7,745 nucleotides of DNA from Candidatus Tectimicrobiota bacterium (GTDB lineage: Bacteria; UBA8248; JACPRG01), in contig JACPRG010000083.1 of NCBI GenBank assembly GCA_016190025.1, positions 1 to 7,745 on the forward strand, in the 5' to 3' direction. The translations under genes and the position numbers were made by a program. The notes under the pieces were generated by a model. The model was given only the letters and a program-made list of their open reading frames with translations, was not told where the DNA came from and searched no databases. Within the stretch, counting starts at the first letter, position 1. Each line of letters begins with the position of its first letter. Of the stretch, positions 1 through 5,949 are shown piece by piece.

Positions 1-47
1 GGCCCAGGGGGCAACCTTTCCGAACGCCTTCCTCGTCCCCTCCCCGC

Positions 48-76
48 GTGACAACGCCTTTTCCGTCTGCTACAGT
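48..76 (+). promoter_or_regulatory. Candidate sigma70-type promoter for the EamA transporter
   Basis: A GTGACA hexamer (48-53, five of six matches to TTGACA) is separated by exactly 17 bases from TACAGT (71-76, four of six matches to TATAAT). The -10 box is preceded by TGC, an extended -10 element. Transcription would start near 83 and leave a leader of about 60-75 bases before the transporter start. The match is by eye, and sigma factor preferences in this organism are unknown. Confidence 0.4.
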
Positions 77-144
77 CGCCCGGAGTCTTTGACGCTGCCC
101 TCCTCCGGAAATGGACGCGCGGGAAAGCGACGGACCCGCCGGCA

Positions 145-1029
145 ATGAAGGGAAGCAGGATGCTTTACGGTCCGGTCGCCCTCGCCCTCTACGCCGCCGC
201 CAGCTTTGCGGTTTCGGACTTTTCAGTCCGCCTCGGGCTCCGCCACTCGACACCCTACACCGGCTCCCTCGTGCAGGCGGTCGTCCATCTGGCGATCTTC
301 GGCTTCCTGTTCTTGTGGCTCTTCCCCGAGACAGGGATCTTCAACCGGGGGTCCTGGTGGTATCTAGCCTCGGGCGCCGCCGACCCGGGGATCGGCGTGA
401 TGTTTTACTTCCTGGGCATCTCCCGGCTGGGCGTGGCCCGCGGGGCCACCGTGATCGGGACCTCTCCCCTGTTCAGCGCGGCCGGGGCCATGCTTCTTTT
501 GGGCGAGCGTCCGAACGCCTGGGTGTGGCTGGGGACGCTGGCGATCGTCGTGGGAATCGGGGTGCTGGCTTACGAGCCGAGGGGAAGCGTCCGGGACAAA
601 TCCGGCTTCCTCTATCTGCTCTTCGGCGCCCTCTTCCTGGGCATGGCGAACCCGCTCCGGAAAATGGGGCTGGCGTTCATTCCCTCCTCGGTCGTGGGGA
701 TGGCGGTCGCGCAGGTGGGGGCCATCCTCACGTTGTTCCTGATCGCCCCTCTGCTCCCCGCCGGAACCCGATTCAACGCCAACCCCAAGGGCTTGGGCTA
801 CTACTTTCTCACCTCCCTGGGGATCGGCCTTGCCCTCTTTTTCGCCTTTGAAGCCCTCCGGCTGGGCGCGGTGAGCGTCGTCGTGCCCATCGTCCACATC
901 TTCCCCCTCATCGTGATCCTGCTCGCCTGGATCTTCCTGAGGGAGAAAGAGCGGATCAACTCCCGGCTCCTGACGGGGGCCGTCCTCATCGTGGGAGGCG
1001 TGGCGGCGATCACCAGCCTGGGTCACTGA
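145..1029 (+). CDS. EamA/DMT-superfamily membrane transporter
   Basis: This is a drug/metabolite transporter superfamily permease of the inner membrane; its substrate cannot be read from the sequence. The 294-residue length is typical. About ten hydrophobic spans are visible (roughly 9-27, 42-62, 70-91, 98-119, 125-143, 154-172, 181-201, 217-236, 243-265, 274-292), which form the two five-helix EamA repeats. The characteristic fourth-helix segments occur in both halves: one ending LLLGERP at about 117-123 and one ending IFLREKE at about 263-269. The ATG at 145 has little ribosome-binding sequence before it. The ATG at 160 (residue 6) is preceded by AAGGGA at 7-8 bases and may be the true start. 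The gene has its own candidate promoter and is followed by a 152-base gap, so it is probably not part of the oxidase operon. Family assignment is secure; calling it an exporter of amino acids or other metabolites would be a guess. Confidence 0.9.
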   Translation: MKGSRMLYGPVALALYAAASFAVSDFSVRLGLRHSTPYTGSLVQAVVHLAIFGFLFLWLFPETGIFNRGSWWYLASGAADPGIGVMFYFLGISRLGVARGATVIGTSPLFSAAGAMLLLGERPNAWVWLGTLAIVVGIGVLAYEPRGSVRDKSGFLYLLFGALFLGMANPLRKMGLAFIPSSVVGMAVAQVGAILTLFLIAPLLPAGTRFNANPKGLGYYFLTSLGIGLALFFAFEALRLGAVSVVVPIVHIFPLIVILLAWIFLREKERINSRLLTGAVLIVGGVAAITSLGH

Positions 1030-1112
1030 GCGGGCGCAGGGGGAGGCGGCGACCCCGGAGGAAGCGAGGGGCTGATTCACAAACCGACCCACGGCCACTG
1101 GATGGCAGGGCA

Positions 1113-1153
1113 GTGACAAACGGGCGGCAACTGTGATACACCCACGGTGACAA
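1113..1153 (+). promoter_or_regulatory. Candidate promoter/operator region of the oxidase operon
   Basis: In the 152-base gap before cbaD, GTGACA (1113-1118) lies 16 bases before GATACA (1135-1140), which is preceded by TGT, giving a weak extended -10 match (only three of six in the hexamer). The heptamer GTGACAA occurs at 1113-1119 and again at 1147-1153, 34 bases apart, and could be a pair of regulator half-sites or chance. No gene is visible in 1030-1181, and no clear terminator of the upstream transporter was found. Confidence 0.25.
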
Positions 1154-1181
1154 GGGTCGCGGGGGGGAAGAGAGGCAGGCC

Positions 1182-1289
1182 GTGGAGGAGCCCGAACACC
1201 CGAAGGGGGCGCTCGCTTTCATCTTGATCTACCTGCTTCTCCTCGTGCTCCTGTGGGCCAACGCCTACTTCCAGCTCTGGAGGGGGTGA
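1182..1289 (+). CDS. cbaD: ba3-type cytochrome c oxidase subunit IIa (small single-helix subunit)
   Basis: This is a 35-residue membrane peptide starting with GTG. It has a short acidic/proline N-terminus (EEPEHPKGALA), one hydrophobic helix at about residues 10-30, and ends FQLWRG. This closely parallels the 34-residue Thermus ba3 subunit IIa as I recall it, which begins MEEKPKGALA and ends with a short RG tail. In the structure of that enzyme the helix fills the place of an extra helix found in subunit II of other oxidases. AGAGG (1171-1175) lies six bases before the GTG. The stop overlaps the first possible start of cbaB as GTGA, which suggests translational coupling. The position directly before subunits II and I is the same as in Thermus. 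The identity rests on sequence resemblance and gene order. Confidence 0.88.
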   Translation: MEEPEHPKGALAFILIYLLLLVLLWANAYFQLWRG

Positions 1290-1807
1290 AGCCGGTGAAA
1301 CGGGGCAGCCGGGTTTACCTCTACGAGCTGGCGTGGATCCTTCCGAGCATCGCGATCCCGGTGGGGATGCTGGTCGCGCTCCTCCTGACTGCCTTCGGCG
1401 TGGGGGTCCACCTCCCCGCCGACGAGGGGCGGGTGAACCCTGCCGCGCTCGCGACGACGGCCCCCTTCAACAAGCCGGGGGTCCATCCGGTCGCGCCCGG
1501 ACGGTACGAGGTCCGGATGCTCGCTGGCATCTGGTTCTTCGCGCCCAATGAGATCCGTGTGCCCGCCGGCTCGACCGTCGAGTTCATCGCCACCAGCCGA
1601 GACGTCGTCCACGGCCTCCTTATCCAGGGCGCCAACGTCAACGTGATGCTCCTCCCGGGCCAGGTGTCGCGGGTCACGGCCCGCTTCGAGCGGCCCGGAG
1701 AGTATCCCTTCGTCTGCCACGAGTACTGCGGGATCGCGCACCACACCATGTGGGGGAGGGTGATCGTCGAGCCGCGGCCCGCAACGCAACGCCCCACGGG
1801 AAGTTAG
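1286..1807 (+). CDS. cbaB: ba3-type cytochrome c oxidase subunit II (CuA protein)
   Basis: Subunit II carries the binuclear CuA centre that receives electrons from cytochrome c or another periplasmic donor and passes them to subunit I. Numbered from the GTG at 1286, the 173-residue product has one N-terminal membrane helix (about 16-39) followed by a periplasmic cupredoxin domain. The CuA ligands are complete: His109 (DVVHG), Cys144 and Cys148 (CHEYC), His152 and Met155. Glu14 in LYELAW aligns with the Thermus subunit II Glu15 at the mouth of the K proton channel. There is no fused cytochrome c domain. The start could be GTG 1286 (overlapping the cbaD stop) or GTG 1295, which has better spacing from GGAGG at 1279-1283. 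The frame also stays open back to a GTG at 1253, but that start would overlap most of the end of cbaD and is unlikely. Length and motifs fit the short B-family subunit II. Confidence 0.93.
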   Translation: MKPVKRGSRVYLYELAWILPSIAIPVGMLVALLLTAFGVGVHLPADEGRVNPAALATTAPFNKPGVHPVAPGRYEVRMLAGIWFFAPNEIRVPAGSTVEFIATSRDVVHGLLIQGANVNVMLLPGQVSRVTARFERPGEYPFVCHEYCGIAHHTMWGRVIVEPRPATQRPTGS

Positions 1808-1812
1808 GCAGG

Positions 1813-3465
1813 ATGACCTCGGCGGGTGGAACAAACGCCCCGGCTTTCGAGAACCGGCTGACGGCCGCCTACCTCATCGTCGCGCTGGCGAGCCTCTTCG
1901 GCGGCGTGGCGACCGGATTTTTTCAGGCCCTCGAGTATGCCGGGATCGACCTCTATCCCAGGCTCGCGCCCCTTCTTCGGTCCTATTACCACGGGCTGAG
2001 CATCCACGGGGTGCTGAACGTCCTGGTGTGGACGACTTTTTTCATCAGCGGGTTTTTGCTCTTCCTGACCCCTCGGGCGCTGGGCGTGCCGCTCGCCGCC
2101 CGCCCGCTGGCCTGGACGACCTTCTGGCTCATGACCGGCGGGCTCGTCCTGGCGGCGGTTCCGCTGCTGGGGAACGAGGCGACGGTCCTGTTCACCTTCT
2201 ACCCCCCCATGCGGGCCCACTGGGCTTTCTACCTCGGGCTCACGCTGGTCGTCGTCGGCACCTGGCTGGTCACCCTGAACCTGGTCCTCACGCATCGGGC
2301 CTGGCGGGCGCGGAACCCCGGGGCCCGGACGCCGCTGGCCGCCTTCATGGCGCTGGTCACCTTCGCGATGTGGACCCTCGCCTCGCTCGGCCTCGCCGCT
2401 GAGATGATCTTCATGCTCATCCCCTGGTCCCTGGGGCTCACCGCCGGGACGGACGCGCTGATGGCGCGGGTCCTCTTCTGGTTCACCGGGCACCCGATCG
2501 TGTACTTCTGGCTGCTCCCCGCTTACATTTCCTGGTACACGCTGGTCCCCCGTCAGGCGGGAGGCCGCCTGTTCAGCGACCCGCTGGCCCGCGTCTCGTT
2601 CCTCCTGTTCCTGCTCCTCTCCATCCCGGTCGGTTTTCACCACCAGTTCACCGACCCGGGCATCGGGGAGGGTTGGAAGCTGCTTCACGCCTTCCTTACC
2701 TTCGCGGTCTTCTTTCCGAGCCTCCTGACGTTTTTCAACGTGGTGGCCTCGCTGGAGAGCGGGGCGCGGGCGCGGGGCGGGAGAGGATGGTTCGCCTGGT
2801 TCGCCAAGCTCCCCTGGGGGGACCCGTCCCTTGCGGCTCAGGTGCTCGCCATGGTGCTCTTCGCCTTCGGCGGGATAGGCGGCCTGATCAACGCCTCGTT
2901 CAGCCTGAACCTGGTGGTGCACAACACCGCGTGGATCCCGGGACACCTCCACCTGACCGTCGGCACGGCAGTCACCCTCACGTTCATGGGAATCACCTAC
3001 TGGTGGGTGCCGCTGCTTCGGGGACGCAGGCTCTGGAGCCGGCGCGCGGCGCTGGCTCAGGTCTGGCTGTGGTTCGTCGGGATGGCGATCTTCTCCAACG
3101 CGCTCCACCGCCTCGGGCTGATGGGGATGCCCCGGCGGACGATGATCGGCGCGGCCCCCTATCTCCAGCCTGCGTGGCAGTCCGCCCTGCCGCTGGTGGG
3201 GATCGGCGGGACGATTCTCTTCCTCAGCGCCATCCTCTACTTCGTCAACATCGTAGGCACGGTGGCGGCCTCCAGGGAGCCCTCGACCGCGGAGGTCGCT
3301 TTCGCCGAGGCCCTCTCGGGCCCCGACGAGGCCCCGGCGATCCTCGATCGGTGGTGGCCGTGGCTCGCCGGAGCGGCGGTGCTGATCGCGATTGCCTACG
3401 CCCCCACCATCGTCCGGCTCGCGGCCACCTCGTCCTTCAACCTGCCCGCTTTCCGCGTGTGGTGA
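1813..3465 (+). CDS. cbaA: ba3-type (B-family) heme-copper oxidase subunit I
   Basis: This is the catalytic subunit that reduces O2 to water at a heme/CuB centre while pumping protons. It is 550 residues and strongly hydrophobic throughout, compared with 562 for Thermus ba3 as I recall. Heme and metal ligands are all present: low-spin heme His65 and His380, high-spin heme His378, CuB His227, His276 and His277, and the cross-linked tyrosine Tyr231 in TGHPIVYFW. The B-family K-channel residues also align (Tyr238, Tyr242, Ser303, Thr306). All these positions are offset by about six from the Thermus numbers, consistent with a collinear homolog. The frame is open further upstream to an ATG at 1750 inside cbaB. 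The ATG at 1813, five bases after the cbaB stop and nine after GGGAAG, is the better start. Which heme occupies the active site (a, as or o) cannot be told. No subunit III or assembly gene follows. Confidence 0.96.
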   Translation: MTSAGGTNAPAFENRLTAAYLIVALASLFGGVATGFFQALEYAGIDLYPRLAPLLRSYYHGLSIHGVLNVLVWTTFFISGFLLFLTPRALGVPLAARPLAWTTFWLMTGGLVLAAVPLLGNEATVLFTFYPPMRAHWAFYLGLTLVVVGTWLVTLNLVLTHRAWRARNPGARTPLAAFMALVTFAMWTLASLGLAAEMIFMLIPWSLGLTAGTDALMARVLFWFTGHPIVYFWLLPAYISWYTLVPRQAGGRLFSDPLARVSFLLFLLLSIPVGFHHQFTDPGIGEGWKLLHAFLTFAVFFPSLLTFFNVVASLESGARARGGRGWFAWFAKLPWGDPSLAAQVLAMVLFAFGGIGGLINASFSLNLVVHNTAWIPGHLHLTVGTAVTLTFMGITYWWVPLLRGRRLWSRRAALAQVWLWFVGMAIFSNALHRLGLMGMPRRTMIGAAPYLQPAWQSALPLVGIGGTILFLSAILYFVNIVGTVAASREPSTAEVAFAEALSGPDEAPAILDRWWPWLAGAAVLIAIAYAPTIVRLAATSSFNLPAFRVW

Positions 3466-3529
3466 GCCAGCCCCGGCACACCTGCTCTCCCCCGCCCGCA
3501 AACGAGACCCGACAGCACCGGCCCGGCGG

Positions 3530-3611
3530 AATATTGCGTCTAAATATCTATTTTCCTTTCAATAGGTTAGAAATAGGCCATTGAGGCTTTAAATTAAGTT
3601 TCAGCCTTTTC
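3530..3611. other. AT-rich island between convergent genes
   Basis: Between the ends of cbaA and the HEAT-repeat gene lies a block of very different composition; 3541-3600 contains 16 G/C in 60 bases (27%) inside otherwise GC-rich DNA. It includes two copies of AATAGG (3561-3566 and within 3571-3577) and the inverted pair CTATTT/AAATAG. No open reading frame of note is present. It may serve as a bidirectional termination region or be a remnant of foreign sequence. Confidence 0.6.
3584..3610 (+). terminator. Weak candidate terminator after the oxidase operon
   Basis: AGGCT (3584-3588) and AGCCT (3603-3607) form a five-base-pair stem with a 14-base AT-rich loop, followed by a short T run (3607-3610). 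It lies about 120 bases beyond the cbaA stop. The stem is short and the T run modest, so this is only a possibility. Confidence 0.22.
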
Positions 3612-3646
3612 CCCCTGCCACCCTGCCGCGGGAAGTACCAGGCGTC

Positions 3647-4933
3647 TCACGGAGACGAAGGGGCCGGCGCGGCGGGAGCCGGGGCGAGGGCCGGCGCGGG
3701 GGTCCCCTCCGGCGCGCGAGGCGCCGACAGCCTCTGCCACTCGGCCGCCTTCGCGACGCGCCAGTCGGCGTCCTTCGTCTTCCATTCCTCCAGCGTCCCC
3801 AGGCTCGCGCCGGTCAACTCGCGGATGGCCGCCACCGCGCGCAGGCGGATCTCCAGGTCCGGGTGCATGAGAAAGTCGAACAGGGCGGAAAGCGCCTCTT
3901 TGACCTTCAGCGACCGGAAGTAGGCGACTGCCTCGGCATGGGTCTTCTCGTGAGCGGGAAGGTCGGCCGGGTTCTTCGTCGTGCGCTGAACGACCTCCAG
4001 GACCGCCTGGGCCGCCTGGGCGACTTTCAGCTTCGTCAGCGCGTCGATGACGGCGGGGTAATCGCGGGGGTCCTTTCCTTCGGCGAGCATCTCGGCCAGG
4101 TAGGGCCAGGTCTCGCGGGCGTCCAGGGCCACCACCGCCTCGACCGCCGCCAGCCGGACCTCCCGGTCCGAGTCCCTCAGCGCCGCCCGAAAGGCGGGCA
4201 GGGCCTTTCGGTCCTGCAGGAGCGAGGCGGCCCGCATGGCGTCGGCCCGGACGCTCGCGGCGTAGCCGGGGTCCGCGATGACCTGGCGCAGGGCGCTCTG
4301 GGCCGCCTCCGAGCCCTGGGCCAGCAGGGCTTGAACGCCGTAATCCAGGTTCAGCCGCCGCAGGTCGAGCGAGAGGGGGTCGAGGGCGCCCTTCTCCCGC
4401 ATGAACCTCAAAACCCGGTCCACCGTGCGTGGGTCGCCGGACTCCCGGAGGACGTGAAGCCCCTGGATCTGCTGAAGCCTCGAGTTCGAGGACAGATAGC
4501 GCTCCGCCAGCTCCCAGCGAGCCCGGTTGATCTCGCTCCGGAAGCTCTCCGTCAGCTCCTTCGCCTTGTCCTGAACAACGGCGTCCAGACGGCCCCCCAC
4601 GAATTCCCGAACCGCCTGCGGGATCTCCTTTTCCCGGAGGCGCCGCTCTATCGACCCGACCTCCCGCCCGATCGTCCGGTCCATCAGAAACCAGCCCCCC
4701 ATCCCGATTCCCAAGGCCAGCAGAACCAGGATCCAAAGCGCGACCCGGAGGGTTGAGCCGAGAACCCCTCTGCGCACGCGCGTCTCCAGCAACTCCCGGT
4801 AGTCCTGCGGGGAGAGGACGGCGGAGCGCCTTTCTTCCTCCGGGGCCAGCCGGGCGGAGAGGGCGTCGATCCGCTCCCGGAGAGATTCCACCAGACTGAC
4901 CAGCCGGCCGAGCTGCCTGTCGTTGGGTTCCAT
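3647..4933 (-). CDS. Single-span membrane protein with HEAT-like repeats, function unknown
   Basis: I do not recognise a named family for this 428-residue protein. In order: a predicted coiled-coil segment rich in Leu and Arg/Glu (about 8-30); a basic stretch (TRVRRG); one strongly hydrophobic helix (about 61-83); a charged helical region with likely coiled coil (about 90-150); alpha-helical repeats resembling HEAT/armadillo-type units (about 155-375, clearest at 225-270, with SDREVRLAAVEAV, and 345-373, with HPDLEIRLRAVAAI); and a low-complexity Ala/Pro tail (about 404-428). There is no signal peptide, so the single helix probably anchors it with the N-terminus inside and the repeats outside, although charges flank both sides. 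The start ATG at 4933 is preceded by GAGGA at a good distance. The frame remains open upstream across the dehydrogenase gene, but that extension reads the antiparallel gene in another frame and looks non-native. It follows the dehydrogenase by 62 bases on the same strand. HEAT repeats usually mediate protein contacts, so a scaffolding role is an inference. Confidence 0.8.
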   Translation of the reverse strand: MEPNDRQLGRLVSLVESLRERIDALSARLAPEEERRSAVLSPQDYRELLETRVRRGVLGSTLRVALWILVLLALGIGMGGWFLMDRTIGREVGSIERRLREKEIPQAVREFVGGRLDAVVQDKAKELTESFRSEINRARWELAERYLSSNSRLQQIQGLHVLRESGDPRTVDRVLRFMREKGALDPLSLDLRRLNLDYGVQALLAQGSEAAQSALRQVIADPGYAASVRADAMRAASLLQDRKALPAFRAALRDSDREVRLAAVEAVVALDARETWPYLAEMLAEGKDPRDYPAVIDALTKLKVAQAAQAVLEVVQRTTKNPADLPAHEKTHAEAVAYFRSLKVKEALSALFDFLMHPDLEIRLRAVAAIRELTGASLGTLEEWKTKDADWRVAKAAEWQRLSAPRAPEGTPAPALAPAPAAPAPSSP

Positions 4934-4995
4934 CGTCCGATTCCTCGCGATGCCGGGAAAAACTTCCCCCCTCCGAAGCGGGCGCCGAAACCCGG

Positions 4996-5868
4996 CTAAC
5001 CCGGATAAGAGTAAAATCCCCTTCCCGTCTTTCTGCCCAGCCAGCCGGCGGCCACCATCCGCCGCAGGAGCGGGCACGGACGATATTTGGGGTCCCCGAA
5101 CTCCCGGTGCAACACCTCCAGGACCGAGAGGCAAACATCCAGTCCCACCAGGTCGGACAGCGCCAGGGGACCGATGGGGTGGCCCATCCCCAGCTTCATC
5201 ACGCGGTCGATGTCCTCGGCGGACGCCACCCCTTCGGAGAGGGCGAAGACGGCCTCGTTGATCATGGGCATGAGAATGCGGTTGCTGATGAAGCCCGGGG
5301 CGTCCCGGACCTCGACCACAGTCTTTCCCAGGCTCTCGGCCCACCGCCGGGCGGCCGCCGCGGCCTCCTCGCCGGTCTCGAGCCCCCGGACGAGCTCGAC
5401 CAGCTCCAGAACGGGGACCGGGTTCATGAAGTGGACGCCCACCACTCTCCCGGGCGACCGGACAGCGGAGGCGATCTGGGTGATGGAGAGGGAAGAGGTG
5501 TTTGTGGCGAGAACGGCCTCGGACCTGGCGAGGGCGTCCAGCCGGGAGAAGACCCGCCGCTTGAGGTCGATGTCCTCGGGAACGGCCTCGACGATGAGGT
5601 CGCAGTCCTTCAGGTCATCCAGGGAGCCCGTCGTCTTCAGCCGGGAGAGGGCGGCGTCCCGGCTCTCCGGCGTCAGGCGGCCTTTTTCGATGCTTCGCTC
5701 CCACCCTTTCAGGATTTTCTGGCGGCCCGCTTCGAGGGCGTCCGGGAACTCGTCGAACATCCGCGTCTCGTAGCCGGCCAGGGCCGAGACCCAGGCGACA
5801 CCGTGGCCCATCGTCCCGGCGCCGACGACGCCCACGGTCTTGACCTGCGCTATTCTGACCCGCGCCAT
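4996..5868 (-). CDS. 3-hydroxyacyl-CoA dehydrogenase (3-hydroxybutyryl-CoA dehydrogenase type)
   Basis: This soluble enzyme interconverts (S)-3-hydroxyacyl-CoA and 3-oxoacyl-CoA using NAD(P), as in beta-oxidation, butyrate or polyhydroxybutyrate-linked pathways. The 290-residue length is typical of the stand-alone enzyme. The N-terminal Rossmann domain has GAGTMG at 16-21, with Asp39 at the end of the second strand suggesting NAD preference. The catalytic residues align with the human enzyme by spacing: Ser125 (NTSS), His146 (VHFMNP), Glu158 and Asn196 (GFISNR). The C-terminal dimerisation domain is complete through the family signature GRGFYSY at the very end. AAGGAG lies about ten bases before the ATG. 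It sits between lpdA (81-base gap) and the HEAT-repeat gene (62-base gap). Names used for such genes are hbd, paaH, fadB2 or mmgB; the sequence does not decide which pathway, so no symbol is given. No thiolase or enoyl-CoA hydratase gene is in the window. Confidence 0.94.
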   Translation of the reverse strand: MARVRIAQVKTVGVVGAGTMGHGVAWVSALAGYETRMFDEFPDALEAGRQKILKGWERSIEKGRLTPESRDAALSRLKTTGSLDDLKDCDLIVEAVPEDIDLKRRVFSRLDALARSEAVLATNTSSLSITQIASAVRSPGRVVGVHFMNPVPVLELVELVRGLETGEEAAAAARRWAESLGKTVVEVRDAPGFISNRILMPMINEAVFALSEGVASAEDIDRVMKLGMGHPIGPLALSDLVGLDVCLSVLEVLHREFGDPKYRPCPLLRRMVAAGWLGRKTGRGFYSYPG

Positions 5869-5900
5869 CAGGGGACTGTCTCCTTCGGACCGGTGATCCG

Positions 5901-5918
5901 CCGGAGGCCGGCCTCCGG
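5901..5918. repeat. Perfect 18-base palindrome between lpdA and the dehydrogenase gene
   Basis: CCGGAGGCCGGCCTCCGG is identical to its reverse complement over all 18 bases. It lies 31 bases after the lpdA stop and 32 bases before the next start. As RNA it could fold into a seven-base-pair stem with a CCGG loop. No T run follows on either strand, so it is not a typical terminator; it could be an mRNA processing or stability hairpin, or a protein-binding site. Confidence 0.6.
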
Positions 5919-5949
5919 ACGGGCGTCCAGCGGCCGGGCCCCTTCCCTT

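Noticed and set aside
111..851. 246-codon + strand frame overlapping the transporter
   Set aside because: The Arg/Pro/Gly-rich translation has no domain, while the overlapping frame encodes a full ten-helix EamA transporter.
1030..1181. Possible terminator or small gene between the transporter and the oxidase operon
   Set aside because: Only a five-base inverted pair (CACTG/CAGTG) without a T run was found, and no frame there has a start, ribosome-binding site and convincing composition.
1253..1285. Upstream GTG start for subunit II
   Set aside because: It would overlap the last third of cbaD in another frame and adds residues absent from the family; GTG 1286 or 1295 follow GGAGG and match the usual N-terminus.
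1750..1812. Upstream ATG start for subunit I
   Set aside because: It lies inside cbaB and adds 21 residues of non-native, basic sequence; the ATG at 1813 has good spacing to GGGAAG.
1804..3501. 565-codon minus-strand open frame opposite cbaA
   Set aside because: It is the charged, Pro/Arg/Glu-rich mirror of a membrane protein gene; cbaA has every expected ligand, so the antisense frame is a shadow.
3863..4756. 297-codon + strand frame opposite the HEAT-repeat gene
   Set aside because: No domain is recognisable. The opposing frame has a clear membrane helix, HEAT-like repeats and a ribosome-binding site, so it is preferred.
3594..5138. 514-codon minus-strand frame overlapping the HEAT-repeat gene
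   Set aside because: Gly/Pro/Arg-rich out-of-frame shadow. Its first residues are also not in the frame of the dehydrogenase.
4934..5344. N-terminal extension of the HEAT-repeat protein
   Set aside because: The extension would overlap the dehydrogenase C-terminus in another frame and reads as low-complexity Gly/Pro/Arg sequence; the ATG at 4933 has its own ribosome-binding site.
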